A stretch of 64,000 bases of DNA from Lucinisca nassula. Lineage: Eukaryota > Mollusca > Bivalvia > Lucinida > Lucinidae. Shown here piece by piece: positions 22,148 to 60,940 of this stretch. The DNA lies in the NCBI GenBank assembly GCA_963580285.1, contig OY757010.1, positions 150,663,596 to 150,727,595 on the forward strand, given 5' to 3'. The notes beneath the pieces were generated by a model. It saw only the letters and a program-made list of their open reading frames with translations. It did not search any database and was not told where the DNA came from. The stretch's first letter is position 1. Each line of letters opens with the position of its first letter. A program made the translations under genes and the position numbers.

Positions 22148-22395
22148 TGCTCCAGCTCTGGACCCCCGAGGTTATAAAAACTTTTACATGCTCAAGTCAA
22201 CTGAGCATGAGATATATAATGCTCATAAATATTAAAATACAAGTAAAAGCTCAGACCAGCATAAAATGTTGTCCTGCTCATAAATTTTAAAATGCCAACA
22301 ACGGCAGGCATTTTAAAATTTATGAGCAGGACAAACATTTCATGCTCAAGTAAGTTGAGCATGATAAGTTCTGTAACCTCGGGCCCTGGAGCTAG
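22148..22395. mobile_element. Foldback MITE (GGTTATAAAAAC arms)
   Basis: Left GCTCCAGCTCTGGACCCC and right GGGCCCTGGAGCTAGGG. The inner arms are ATGCTCAAGTCAACTGAGCA and TGCTCAAGTAAGTTGAGCAT. The centre is AATTTTAAAATGCCAACAAC / GGCATTTTAAAATTTATGAG. It is preceded by a half GCCTC foldback at 22057-22105. Confidence 0.8.
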
Positions 22396-22497
22396 GGTCA
22401 ACACTTGAAGGTGATTTTGTTTTGTATCCCAAAGTGAGGGAGAGAAAAATAGGAAGGGACAGTACAAGAGGAAACGAATAGGAGAATAAAGGAAACA

Positions 22498-22698
22498 TTT
22501 TTGGGGTTTCATGGCCCTTTCATGATTATTTCTCTTACTTGGAATAGATGGTTAATCAGAACTGGGCAGAAACCAGAGAAAATTCACCTGATCTTCCGTT
22601 GCAGAACTTGACAGCTCGCATGTGACTCGAGCAAGGCTCGAACTCATGGTGAGAAACCTATTAAGAGTGCCCTTACCCACTAGACCTTCGGGGCCTGT
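22498..22698 (-). mobile_element. tRNA-derived SINE family C
   Basis: The minus-strand head is AGGCCCCGAAGGTCTAGTGG with B-box GTTCGAGCCTTGCTCG. The body phrase is CGGAAGATCAGGTGAATTTT. Confidence 0.75.
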
Positions 22699-23012
22699 AA
22701 CGAAGGAAACAAGAAAGCAAGTTTAGTCGCAGGAAACCTGCTGTAAGCTAATATCAGTTGGATGCTCTGATGCAGAAAGATACACGACAACCTAGCTTCA
22801 CCCAACTATCCCTATACAAGCAGAATTTGTAACAATCACCATAGCCTCACCCAACCACCCCTAAACAAATGGGACTGTAACAATCAGAAACAACATGTAC
22901 CTGAAAATCATGTTTTTATTAATAGCAATGTTTAGATGAATTGTATTCTTCCCCTTCCACAATATTTAACATTTAATAACAAACAATGCTAATCTTATCC
23001 AGTTTACCGTTT

Positions 23013-23315
23013 CTTTGTTTGATTTGAGGTTAAACGTCCCCATAAACATGGTAAAGGTCAGTTTGGAGACCCTGCTTCCAATTTTGTGGGACTTTTACCA
23101 GACATTGAGATGAAATGACATCTCAAGCCCTGCTGCCAAATGAAACCAATAGGGTTTATAAGCATAGACTGTCTGACTCGCACCGCTTTGCCTGGGCAGG
23201 CTTAGATCCTCTAAGCGGTTTACCAGCACTCGTGTATGGGACGGTTTCAGCTCTGCGTGGAAGCATCATGCAGCCCATCTACTTCTTCAAGCCCCAATGG
23301 GCGGGGACCCGCCAA
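23013..23315 (-). mobile_element. SINE family A
   Basis: It matches 12705-13000 throughout: GATTTGAGGTTAAACGTCCC at one end, GACATCTCAAGCCCTGCTGC, then CTTCAAGCCCCAATGGGCGG at the other. Confidence 0.85.
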
Positions 23316-23344
23316 TCTTATTGAATTAAATGAAAATAAAAAAA

Positions 23345-24425
23345 ACTAGAGCTGTCAGAGGATCTGACTATAGCCCCGCTATAGCGCTATCAGAGGAGTA
23401 AGACACATTGACTCTAAAAGCTTTTAACCTATCAGGGGAGCTTTCTTAGTTCCAGAGAAAACTTTAATATTTTTTTTTTTCTTTGCTGGGGAGATAACCC
23501 CAAGAGTAATGTTGTTGGCCATTATTTACTTACATCCACCTAATGTTCATGTTTATACAAAGTTTCAGCTTTCTAGCTTTCTCAGTACCTGAGAAAACTG
23601 TATCGAAAATATTTTTCATGGTTTGATGGTTAGAAAAGTGAAATGATTTTTTTACTTGCAGAAAATATCCTATCAGGGGAGATAACTCCAAGAGTTATGG
23701 GCCTTTGGCCATTATTTTGGTAAGGGCCATACATCCACCCACTTTTCATGTTCATACAAAGTTTCAGTATTCTAGCTTTCTTAGTTCCTGAGAAAACTGT
23801 CACCAAACCTTTTCATTTATTAAAAAAACTATACTATCAGGGGAGATAACTCCAAAAGTAATGGGCCCTCGGCCATTATTTTGGTTAGCTCCCTATATCC
23901 ACCCATTGTCCACATTTATGCAAAGTTTGAGGTTTCTAGCTTCTTTAGTTCCTGAGAAAACTGTGACCAAACATTTTCATTTAAAAAAAACCTATATTTT
24001 CATTTATTTAAAAAACCTATCAGGAGAGATAACTCCAACAGTTATGGGCCCTTGGCCATTATTTTGGTAAGCTCCCTATATCCACCCATTGTCCACATTT
24101 ATGCAAAGTTTGAGCTTTCTAGCTTCTTTCGTTCCTGAGAAAACTGTGACCAAACATTTTCATTTAAAAAAACCTATCAGGGGAGATAACTCCAAGAGTT
24201 ATGGGCCCTTGGTCATAATTTCGGTAAGGTCCGTGGAGGCACCCATTGTCCACGTGTATACAAAGTTTTAGTTTTCTAGCTCTCTTAGTTTCGGGGAAAA
24301 CTGTGACGAAAAAATAACGGAATAACGGAATTACGGAATTACAGAATTACAGAATTACGGAATTACAGAATTACGGAATGACAGGGCAAATCCAATATAG
24401 CCCCACTTTTCAAGCGGGGCTATAA
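23345..24425 (+). mobile_element. HINE-like element, second family (AACTAGAGCTGTCAG end)
   Basis: The left end is AACTAGAGCTGTCAGAGGAT with the hairpin-forming TAGCCCCGCTATAGCGCTAT. Five ~160-bp units contain GGGGAGATAACTCCAAGAGT and TTCCTGAGAAAACTGTGACC. These are followed by an ACGGAATTACGGAATTACAG microsatellite, and the element ends with hairpin TATAGCCCCACTTTTCAAGC / GGGGCTATAAT. A minimal copy with no tandem units is at 44985-45109. Confidence 0.75.
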
Positions 24426-24671
24426 TAAAAATCTGTAAAATAAAACAAAAATTCCACCAAAGGCTATGTGGTGGAAAACTAGTCTCTATATTGTGCCATG
24501 ATAAAAGCAGGGGTGGGGTGGTATCCCAGTAAACTGTCAAAAATAATAACAGATTGTACTAAAGATTAAAACAGTAAAAGTCTCTCCTATCCCTGCCATA
24601 TTACATAACAACAGATAAGTTTGGTAGTCAGTGATAACTGAAGAATAATTTTCCTTATTTCATCATATAAA

Positions 24672-24745
24672 CCTATGTTATAGGTAGTCATTCCAAAAGC
24701 CTTAACGAGGCAGTTAAAATGAATACCCACAACATAGGTTTTTAT
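24672..24745. repeat. GCCTC/GAGGC-type foldback
   Basis: AAACCTATGTTATAGGTAGT ... ATACCCACAACATAGGTTTT with centre GCCTTAACGAGGC. The flank TTATGGAAAATTGACGAAAA is typical. Confidence 0.75.
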
Positions 24746-24803
24746 GGAAAATTGACGAAAAATCATCAAATACCAATCTTATACTATCCATAATCTGTAT
24801 CAG

Positions 24804-25033
24804 TTAACCCTTTCTGTACCAAATGGAATCTTCCTCCTTATATATAGCAGGAGTCCATTTCAAAATTTAGGGGTGTCAGGTTGTGTTTTCTTCAATTTTT
24901 TTTTTTGGAAAATGGCTAAACTTCTTGCAAACAGTGTAGGCCCTGATCAGACGCCGCGTTCTGCGGTGTCTGATCTGGGCCTGCACTGTTTTCCAATTAC
25001 CCATTTTGGGGTTTCCGGTACAAAATGAGTTAA
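24804..25033. mobile_element. TTAA-type core MITE, family 2
   Basis: TTAACCCTTTCTGTACC to GGTACAAAATGAGTTAA. The core is TTGCAAACAGTGTAGGCCC, TGATCAGACGCCGCGTTCTG, CGGTGTCTGATCTGGGCC, TGCACTG. It shares its right TTAA with the next copy. Confidence 0.85.
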
Positions 25034-25258
25034 CCCATTTCATATGGAAATCTCGAAACAGGACATTAGTAAACAGTGAAAGCCCCAATCAGACACTGCA
25101 GAATGCAATGTCTCTCTGATCGGTCCTTCACCGTTCGCAAAACATTCAGCCATTTTGGAAATAAATTTCTATTAGTAACTCAGTGTGACACTCCTGGGTT
25201 TTGAAATGGGCTCTTGCTAGATAAAGTCCGGAAAATTCTATTCAATTCAACATGGGAT
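25030..25258. mobile_element. TTAA-type core MITE, family 2 (reverse, diverged)
   Basis: TTAACCCATTTCATATGG begins a copy in inverted orientation. It has a core AAACAGTGAAAGCCCCAATC / GATCGGTCCTTCACCG and a flank TTTTGAAATGGGCTCTTGCT. Two elements back to back on one TTAA indicate repeated use of the same target. Confidence 0.7.
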
Positions 25259-25479
25259 AACACAGAATTTTAATGCGTTCAATTTACTTCATTACAAGGC
25301 AACATTTAAAAGCGTATTTGTTTGCCCTCTCCCAATAAGTCAGGAAGTGTTTGTGTCCATGTTCATTAGTTACTTTTTCCTCCTTAAATACTTTATTAAA
25401 ATTGTAAGACATTTTACCACACAACTACAAATCCAAAATCTGACAGCGAGGTCGGTAGGGAGAGAGCAAACAAACTATA

Positions 25480-25697
25480 CCCTAATGATCCTAAGTATTG
25501 GGAGAGAACGGCATGAGCAAAAAGTGCAGACCCAGATCAGACTGCTCCTGAATGAGCAGTCTGATCAGGGTCTACACTGTTTGCCATTCAGTCTGCAGCT
25601 TTGGACTCCTTGTTGGATCAGAAAAAAGTTTGTTAAAAATTTTAGGAGAATTACAGCAAGTCCTAAAGGCGTCCGAATTTTTAAGGATTTTTACGGT
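25480..25697. mobile_element. TA-type core MITE, family 1 (reverse)
   Basis: TACCCTAATGATCCTAAGTA at the left and AAGGATTTTTACGGTA at the right. The core is AGTGCAGACCCAGATCAGAC, TGCTCCTGAATGAGCAGTCT, GATCAGGGTCTACACTGTTT. It is immediately followed by an ATCACAAAGGTGCTGATCAG palindrome remnant. Confidence 0.85.
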
Positions 25698-25784
25698 ACT
25701 AATCACAAAGGTGCTGATCAGATGCTGTATATACTGTTTGCAAATGTCAAAGACAGTTATTCTCATGGTGTACCTCATTTTACC

Positions 25785-25978
25785 GTAAAAATCCTAAAAA
25801 TTTGGACACCTTGTGAACCTGCTGTAATTCTCCTAAAATTTTAACAAAATTGTTTCACGATCCAGCAAACAGACCAAAAAGTGGCAATGGCAAACAGTGT
25901 ACAGTTTAGATCTGACGGCCATCTGGGTCTGCACTATTTGCTAAGGCCTGTCTTGTCCCAATTCTTAGCATCCTTACA
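25785..25978. mobile_element. TA-type core MITE, family 1
   Basis: TACCGTAAAAATCCTAAAAA to CCCAATTCTTAGCATCCTTA. The core centre is mutated: GGCAAACAGTGTACAGTTTA, GATCTGACGGCCATCTGGGT. Confidence 0.8.
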
Positions 25979-26049
25979 GAAGATACATCTTAAAAGTTGT
26001 AAAAATATCTGAAATCGATGAAAATGCTTTTACAGCCAAATAAAAGTCA

Positions 26050-28905
26050 TACAAGAGGGCCCAATGGCCCTATATCGCTCACCTGTGTACCAGAAAATCA
26101 TAAGTGTAGGAGACCACTTGACATTGCTACATACTAAATATCTGAGCTCTGGGCCTTATGGCTTTGGAGAAGAAGATTTTTTTTTTTTTTTTCCCAGTAT
26201 AAGTCCATAGGTCAATTTTGACCCAAAGGGCATGGTTGGCAGGATTTATGTAGGCGACCATTTTATGTTGCTATATACTAAATATCTAAGGTCCGTACTT
26301 CATGGTTTCAGAGAAGAAGATTTTTAAAGCTTTTTTTTTTTCCATTATAAGTTTATTGGAGTTAACAAGCCACAGGATTTGGCAAATTTGAACCCCAGGG
26401 GCAAGACTCAGGCAGGAGTCATGTAGGCAACAACTCCAAGTTGTTACATGCTAAATAACCAAGCTCTGGGCCTTATGGTTTCACAGAAGAATATTTTTGA
26501 AGTTTTTTTTTTCCATTTTAAGTTTTTTTTTTCCATTTTAAGTCCATCCATGGTAGCTAATAGACCATGGGTGTGGCCAATTCTGGCCCAAGGTGCATGT
26601 CTGGCAGGATTCATGTAGGTGACCTGGGCCCTGTGGTTTCAGAGAAGAAGATTTTTGAAGTTTTTTTCCATTAGGAGTCTATGGGAGCTAAGGGGCCCTG
26701 GGCGTGGCCCATTTGGACCCCAGGGGCATGATTGGCAGGATTTATGTAGGTGACCACTTACTGTTGTTACATGCTAAATATCTAAGCTCTGGGCCCTGTG
26801 CTTTCAGAGAAGAAGATTTTTGAAGCTTTTTTTTCCATTATGAGTCTATGGGACCTAAGGGGCCCCAGGGCAAGGCCCATTTGGACCCCAGGGGCATGAT
26901 TGGCAGGATTTATGTAGGTGACCACTTGCCGTTGCTACCTGCTAAATATCTAAGCTCTTGGCCCTGTGGTTTCAGAGAAGAAGATTTTTGAAGCTTTTTT
27001 CCATTATGAGTCTATGGGAGTGAAGGGGCCCCAGGGTGTGGCCCATTTGGAACCTAGGGGCATGATTGGCAGGAATTATGTAGGTGACCACTTGCCGTTG
27101 CTACCTGCTAAATATCTAAGCTCTTGGCCCTGTGATTTCAGAGAAGAAGATTTTTGAAGCTTTTTTCCATTATGAGTCTATGGGAGCGAAGGGGCCCCGG
27201 GGTGTGGCCCATTTGGAACCTAGGGGCATGATTGGCAGGAATTATGTAGTTGACCACTTGCTCTTGCTACATGCTAAATATCTAAGCTCTGGGGCCTGTG
27301 GTTTCAGAGAAGAAGATTTTTGAAGCTTTTTTCCATTATGAGTCTATGGGAGTGAAGGGGCACCAGGGCATGGCCCATTTGGAACCCAGGGGCATGGTTG
27401 GCAGGAATTATGCAGGTGACCAATTGCCGTTGCTACATGCTAAATATGTAAGCTCTGGGCCCTGTGGTTTCAGAGAAGAAGATTTTTTGAACCTTTTTTT
27501 CCATTATTAGTATACAGGAGCTAAGGGGCCCCGGGGTGTGGCCAACTTGGACCCCAGGGGCATGATTGGCAGGAATTATGAAGGTGACCACTTGCCATAG
27601 CTAAATGCTAAATATATAAGCTCTGGGCCCTGTGGTTTCAGAGAAGAAGATTTTTGAAGCTTTTTTCCATTATGAGACTATGGGAGCGAAGGGGCCCCGT
27701 GGCAGGGCCATTTGGAACCCAGGGGCATGATTGGCAGGAATTATGTAGGTGACCACTTGCTCTTGCTACATGCTAAATATCTAAGCTCTTGGCCCTGTGG
27801 TTTCAGAGAAGAAGATTTTTGAAGCTTTTTTCCATTATGAGTCTATAGGAGCTAAGGGGCCCCGGGGCGTGGTCCGTTTGGACCCCATGGGCATGATTGG
27901 CAGGAATTATGTAGGTGACCACTTGCCGTTACTACATGCTAAATATATAAGCTCTGGGCCCTGTGGTTTCAGAGAAGAAGATTTTTGAAGCTTTTTTCAA
28001 TTATGAGTCTATGGGAGCGAAGGGGCCCCGGGGCGTGGTCCATTTGGAACCCAGGGGCATGATTGGCAGGAATTATGTAGGTGACCACTTGCCCTTGCTA
28101 CATGCTAAATATCTAAGCTCTGGGGCCTGTGGTTTCAGAAAAAGACTTTTGAAGCTTTTTTCCATTATGAGTCTATAGGAGCTAAGGGGCCCCGGGGTGT
28201 GGCCAATTTGGACCCCAGGGGCATGATTGGCAGGAATTATGTAGGTGACCACTTTACCTTGCTACATGCTAAATATATAAGCTCTGGGCCCTGTGGTTTC
28301 AGAGAAGAAGATTTTTGAAGCTTCTTTTCCATTATGAGTCTATGGGGGCGAAGGGGCCCTGGGGCGTGGCCCATTTGGAACCCACGGGCATGATTGGCAG
28401 GAATTATGTAGGTGACCACTTGCTGTTGCTACATGCTAAATATCTAAGCTCTGGGCCCTGTGGTTTCAGAGAAGAAGATTTTTGAAGCTTTTTTTATCAT
28501 TATGAGTCTATAGGAGCTAAGGAGCCCCGGGGTGTGGCCAATTTGACCCCCAGGGGCATGATTGGCAGGATTTATGTAGGTGACCACTTAACATTGTTAC
28601 AAGCTAAATATCTAAGCTCTGGGCCCTGTGGTTTCAGAGAAGAAGATTTTTAAAAGTTTTCCCATTATAAGTCTATGGGAGCTATATGTTGCCATGGCAA
28701 CCAGAATTCCAATCTGATCAGCCCAAAAACCTTATGCAGCCTTTCCCCCTACCTAATAATGCTTCACATGAAATTTGATCAAGATTGGCCATGGGGTATT
28801 AGAGATATCCTTATTTGAAATTGTTTACGGACGCACGCACGACGGACGACAGACAAAAAGTGATCCCAAAAGCTCACCTCGTCACTACGTGACAGGTGAG
28901 CTAAT
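26050..28905 (-). mobile_element. Complete pearl/HINE-like element with ~166-bp tandem units
   Basis: It is inverted relative to 20762-21993. The right edge is AAAGCTCACCTCGTCACTAC / GTGACAGGTGAGCTA preceded by GGACGCACGCACGACGG. The left edge is ACAAGAGGGCCCAATGGCCC. About 16 units of 166 bp (ATGATTGGCAGGAATTATGT, TCTGGGCCCTGTGGTTTCAG, GGGGCCCCGGGGCGTGGCC) lie between. Units in the middle (26940-28480) are the most alike, and edge units are diverged. The short open frames in the units are a by-product of repetition. Confidence 0.85.
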
Positions 28906-29049
28906 AAAAATGAAATCTCCAGATATTAAAGGACATGTAACAAGAATACTAAAGATTAACAATAAAGATATATGTTTCCAGTCACAAATAAGAGAAACAT
29001 TCCCTTAAACATTCTTGTTATGCATCCTGATCCGGAACTATGTACTTTT

Positions 29050-29268
29050 GTACAGACCTTAAAAATCCTAAAAGTCCGGACACCTTGAGGACATGCTGTA
29101 ATTCTCATAAAATTTTAACAAATTTGTTTCACGATCTAGCAAAGAGTCCAAAAGGTGCAGATGGACTGGCAAACAGTGTAGACCCTGATCAGACTGCTCC
29201 TTCAGGTCTGCACTGTTTGCTTAGGCCTTTCTGTCCCAATACTTAGGATCAATACAGTACATATGACA
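29050..29268. mobile_element. TA-type core MITE, family 1
   Basis: TACAGACCTTAAAAATCC to CCCAATACTTAGGATCAATA. One core arm is shortened (TGATCAGACTGCTCCTTCAG, GTCTGCACTGTTTGC). Confidence 0.8.
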
Positions 29269-29284
29269 GCAAATTTCAGCAGGC

Positions 29285-29562
29285 ATCGGTACCTCAGTCA
29301 CATAAACATCTGACTGGTGGTCAGAGGTCACAGATTCAATACTTGCCCATTCGTTTAGATTGATCATGAAATCTTTTCAATGGTCATTCTCTCCCTTCCG
29401 CCAATAAAAGAAGGGCAGTTGCAGTTCTTGCCAATGAATGTGTACTGTACTGGTTAACTGCTTATGTAAAAGCCTGCCCAGGAAAATGGTGATTAAGTAA
29501 ACTGACCGGCTCAATATAACCTAAATAGTCTTGACTGGGCCGTTAACCTCAACAAACAAAAA
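29285..29562 (+). mobile_element. tRNA-derived SINE family B
   Basis: The head GGTACCTCAGTCACATAAAC and a degraded B-box CAGATTCAATACTTG are followed by TTCTCTCCCTTCCGCC, GGTTAACTGCTTATGTAAAA and a tail GGGCCGTTAACCTCAACAAA. It is the plus-strand equivalent of the copies at 41594, 45475 and 48498. Confidence 0.75.
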
Positions 29563-29584
29563 AAGATTTCACAGGTTGATTTTT

Positions 29585-29803
29585 TTCTGTTTTGGTTTTA
29601 AGGCCCTTTCAAGATTATTTCACTCATATCAAGCCTATGGTTAATCAGGTGGGTGAAAACCAGAGTACCTTGAGAAAAACCCTCTAACCTTCCAGTGTAG
29701 AACTTGGCGTCTCACATGAGAACCCAGCCAGGCTTGAACCCACAGCGGTAAGAGACCTAATGATTAAGAGTCAGCGTTCTTATCCACTAGGCCACGGAGG
29801 CCC
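29585..29803 (-). mobile_element. tRNA-derived SINE family C
   Basis: The minus-strand head is GGCCTCCGTGGCCTAGTGGA, with B-box region GGGTTCAAGCCTGGCTGG. The plus-strand edge is TTTTGGTTTTAAGGCCCTTT. Confidence 0.8.
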
Positions 29804-30043
29804 GTGACAGGTTAATCTTATGCTGTCTTCTGCATACAGGAATGAAAATACGAAGTAACCTCTTCCATTTTCAAATAAAATAAACAATGGATTAAAAAAA
29901 AGTGAAAAAGTAACTTTCATTTTCAAATCTGCTAAACAACTGATTAAAAATTATTTCAAGGCATGAAAAAGTAACATTCAATAAAACAGGTTTCTGGTGT
30001 ATACCCTTTGTCAAAATCACATGACAAATACTTTTAACAGTTG

Positions 30044-30516
30044 CAGGCCTCCTAGTGGCCCACTTTGAAAATATAGGTTTTTATATAGGTTCTTCTTACT
30101 CAAAATGTAGGTTATTTACAGTTTTTTCAATAAAAATACAGGTCAAAAAAAAAAGAGTCTTCCAAACTTACAAAAAGATTTAAAACTGAAGAAAAAATAT
30201 TTGATGCATTTTTGTGCCACAATCACTCAGATAAAGTTGATCTGAATTATACAAATTCGAGCGAGCGAAGCGAGCGAGGAAAAAAAATACAATTTTTTGA
30301 CAGTTTTCATCACTTTTTATGGGACTAAAAAGTAAAAAATATCAGTGCATTTTGAAGAAAAGTTAGAAGAAGAAGAAGAAGGTTCAAAAAGTGAAAAATA
30401 TAGTTTTCATGAAAATACAGGCTTTTTATAGGTTTTATGAACAAAACAAAGGTTTTATAGGTTTGGCACAAAATTATTGGTTATTATAGGTTTTATAGGT
30501 TTTGCTAGGAGGCCTG
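30044..30516. mobile_element. Short TIR element (CAGGCCTCCTAG) with 6-bp duplication
   Basis: The terminal inverted repeat is CAGGCCTCCTAG / CTAGGAGGCCTG. CAGTTG flanks both sides (30038-30043 and 30517-30522). The interior is made of TATAGGTTTT-like repeats and GAGCGAGCGAAGCGAGCGAG (30257-30280). No coding frame is present. The superfamily is not clear. Confidence 0.7.
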
Positions 30517-30679
30517 CAGTTGTCGTCCTGAACATGACAACCCCTGGGTTAAAATCATAAACAGGTAACAGTAAGTGCCTGATAAAACTTTTAAACATAA
30601 CTTATTTTTTCATAGAGAACTAAAACGACTTATACTCAGTGTCTGCATACTATGGATAATTTGTGTGTCTGAATTTTAT

Positions 30680-30835
30680 GTCCCACCAACAACGAAGGTC
30701 ACATTGAGACAGGACATCAGGACTCATTTGAGAGTCTGCAGAAGTCCTAGATTGAACTCACGACCCCTGATTAGCTTAATAGGTGGGTAGCTTAATCACT
30801 AAACTATGGAGGCTCTAGATATAACAAACAGCTGT
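30680..30835 (-). mobile_element. tRNA-like SINE fragment
   Basis: On the minus strand AGCCTCCATAGTTTAGTGAT and GGGTCGTGAGTTCAATCTAG resemble degraded A and B boxes. The body is short and unlike families A-C. Confidence 0.45.
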
Positions 30836-30875
30836 TTATCCCTTTAAGTTGGCTGCACATGGACATTTCAAGAGC

Positions 30876-31075
30876 TTAACCCATTGTATACTAGTGGACT
30901 CTTCCAATGCTATATGTTGGACAAGTCCTATGTCCAATGTCTGGCCTTTTTTTTTTTTTTTTCTATTTTTGATGGAAAATTTTGTTAGCAAATAGTGCAG
31001 GCTCTGAGCAGAGTCTGATCTGGGCCTGCACTGTTTGCTAAGTTACCCCTTTTGGGGTTAGGCATGCAATGGGCT
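30876..31075. mobile_element. TTAA-type core MITE, family 3
   Basis: TTAACCCATTGTATACTAGT at the left and GCATGCAATGGGCTA at the right. The flank phrase is TATATGTTGGACAAGTCC. The core is TTAGCAAATAGTGCAGGCTC and GATCTGGGCCTGCACTGTTT, with the centre deleted. Confidence 0.75.
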
Positions 31076-31204
31076 ATATTACAGTAAAAATCCTAAAAAT
31101 AGGACACTTTGAGAACTTGTGTACTTCTCCTAAAACTTCGTTTCGCGATCCAGCAAGGAGTCCAAACAGTGGAGACAGAATGGCAGTCTGATCTGGGTCT
31201 GCAC

Positions 31205-31585
31205 TAAGGCTGACACGATTAATCGTATAATTGAATAATCGATCGATAAATTCCACAAAAATGATTATCATTTCTGATTTGCTTTTAATCGATTACTTTA
31301 TAGGTACAATTTACTACCCAAAGTTATGCCTAAAATAGCTGGATGAGTGGCAAACAGTGCAGACCCTGATGAGACGCCGCATTCTGCGGCGTCTCATCTT
31401 GGTCTACACTGTTTGCTCAGGCCTGTCTGTTCATATATACATATGGTAAAGTGCAACATATGGTAAGAGTCATGCTCAGACAAAAAGCCAGACAGGTAAA
31501 ATTATGACATAAACCTTAGCGATTATCGATCGCAATGACAGGACTGATGATCGATTAGCTTTTCAGCTCCGATTAGTCAGCCCTA
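31205..31585. mobile_element. hAT-like MITE with 8-bp target duplication
   Basis: The ends are TAAGGCTGACACGATTAATC and GATTAGTCAGCCCTA (inverted). The flanking 8-bp duplication is GTCTGCAC at 31197-31204 and 31586-31593. An 8-bp duplication with TAGGG-like ends is typical of hAT. The interior has two pairs of ATCGATCG-type palindromes and a family 5 core MITE (about 31310-31450). Confidence 0.85.
31310..31450. mobile_element. TA-type core MITE, family 5, nested in the hAT-like element
   Basis: The core GCAAACAGTGCAGACCCTGA, TGAGACGCCGCATTCTGCGG, CGTCTCATCTTGGTCTACAC is close to perfect. The flank AAAATAGCTGGATGAGTGG is as in the copies at 8895 and 46380. Confidence 0.8.
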
Positions 31586-31769
31586 GTCTGCACTGTTTGC
31601 TGAGGTCTATCTGTCCCAATACTTAGGATCAGTATGGTAGAGAACGCTAAGGGCTCTTTTCTAAATGGGTTGGTTCAATTAAAATACCCTATTTACCAAG
31701 TATTCGGTCACCTCAGCTCGTGTCTACATTCTACAACGTATACTCAGGCCTGTCTGTCTGAATAAATAT

Positions 31770-32006
31770 GAGCCCCGCCAAGCGAATTTGTGTCTTCGAG
31801 CATTCGGTCAAGACAAATTTTAACTGTGCATGCCCAGCCATTCGGAGGGGCCAGGGATATGGCTTTCTGTCTGAAGGTTCCTCTTGATTCACTGCTTGTA
31901 TGAGCGAGCAGCAAAGGTTCTGGCGAGACTGCGCGGACGCGCAGGCTCGCCTGAACCTTCGCTGCTCGTATAGGCTATAAGTACCAAAATCGCTTGACGG
32001 GGCCCA
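31770..32006. mobile_element. MITE with GGGCCCCGTCAAGCG ends, in the CDC7 3' flank
   Basis: Left GAGCCCCGCCAAGCGAATTT and right AAATCGCTTGACGGGGCCC. The inner hairpin is GCGAGCAGCAAAGGTTCTGG / CTCGCCTGAACCTTCGCTGC. It lies 20 bases past the CDC7 stop, so it probably forms part of the 3' UTR. An inverted copy is at 47820-48057. Confidence 0.85.
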
Positions 32007-32026
32007 TGTAGTTAATACAGTAAACA

Positions 32027-59970
<27,944 letters not shown>

Positions 59971-60231
59971 CTTATCACCACTTCAATGGAAATCTGTAAT
60001 ATGAAGTCAGTATTATTACACCAAAACCATATAATGGTATTGTTGGGATCCAAAGCAGAAAGTGTGTTAGTTAAACAACCATGTTATACCTTATGTAGAA
60101 AAATGGCCGTTTATATAGTAAAGCAAATACAGGAGAAAAATTTAAACTAATTTTTATGACTATCCAATGATTCAATTGTTTATAAATTTTAACTACAAGT
60201 CCTGGGACTCAATCCACCATAACAAGAGGCC

Positions 60232-60560
60232 CAAGAGGGCCTGTCGCTCCACCGGCTAACTTCAGACAATTGTCATATTAGTCCAGGCAAACTAGCGATA
60301 TTTGGCCTAGACCCAAGCAAAATTGCAACACAAATGTTTTTAGCATTTTTGTACTGGAGTACCTTCCCTTAAAGACATATCAAAAGTAGGACGGAATCGG
60401 ACGATATGAAATTTGTTTTGTGTAGCATTTTGAAAGCACCTAGGTTTAGCAAGCAATTTAGTGTTTAAATTCAATATTTTGCTATCTGACAATGTATCGT
60501 TGAGTTTTATTTCATCAAAACTCATCTTTCTACACCAGAATGGAAACTTTTTCATGTAAA
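60232..60560. mobile_element. HINE-like element edge and unassigned sequence
   Basis: ACAAGAGGCCCAAGAGGGCC TGTCGCTC resembles the hairpin edge at 26050 (ACAAGAGGGCCCAATGGCCC). No tandem units follow. The remainder to about 60940 has no recognised element or gene. Confidence 0.45.
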
Positions 60561-60940
60561 ATGGTTAAGCAAGTTTTTTTTTATTAATTACAAGATGACC
60601 TATATGGATAAAACAGGGGTAAAATTACCCCACCCACTTTTTTGCCCTTGTGACTAAACACTAAACAATTTATATCGACTAATGATGATGTTACTTATCA
60701 AACGCATACCACAAACCAGCAAGACTACTGCATTGAAACTTGAAGGATAAAACCACCAAGAAACAACACAGAATACATTTCTCTACCGATACAAATAGTA
60801 GGAAATGTTTGGGAATTCCAAGGTACAACAAAAACGAACTGTCATGATCAGTATTTCTTTACTCACTGAAATCATATAACACTAAAATTGGACTGAAGTC
60901 AAAATTATATCACCAAAATGATAATTTCAAGGTTCTTATC

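Larger units (their letters stand above)
31080..31640. mobile_element. TA-type core MITE, family 1, split by a hAT-like element
   Basis: The left half is 31080-31204 (TACAGTAAAAATCCTAAAAA up to GGGTCTGCAC). The right half is 31586-31640 (GTCTGCACTGTTTGC, CCCAATACTTAGGATCAG). The 8-base GTCTGCAC is present on both sides of the insert. Confidence 0.85.

Noticed and set aside
25347..25844. 165-codon frame
   Set aside because: It is translated through two family 1 MITE copies, and the peptide contains MITE-derived phrases seen in several frames elsewhere.
26966..28178. Series of 63-71-codon frames on the plus strand
   Set aside because: The same frame recurs every 166 bp in a tandem array; it is a repeat artefact.
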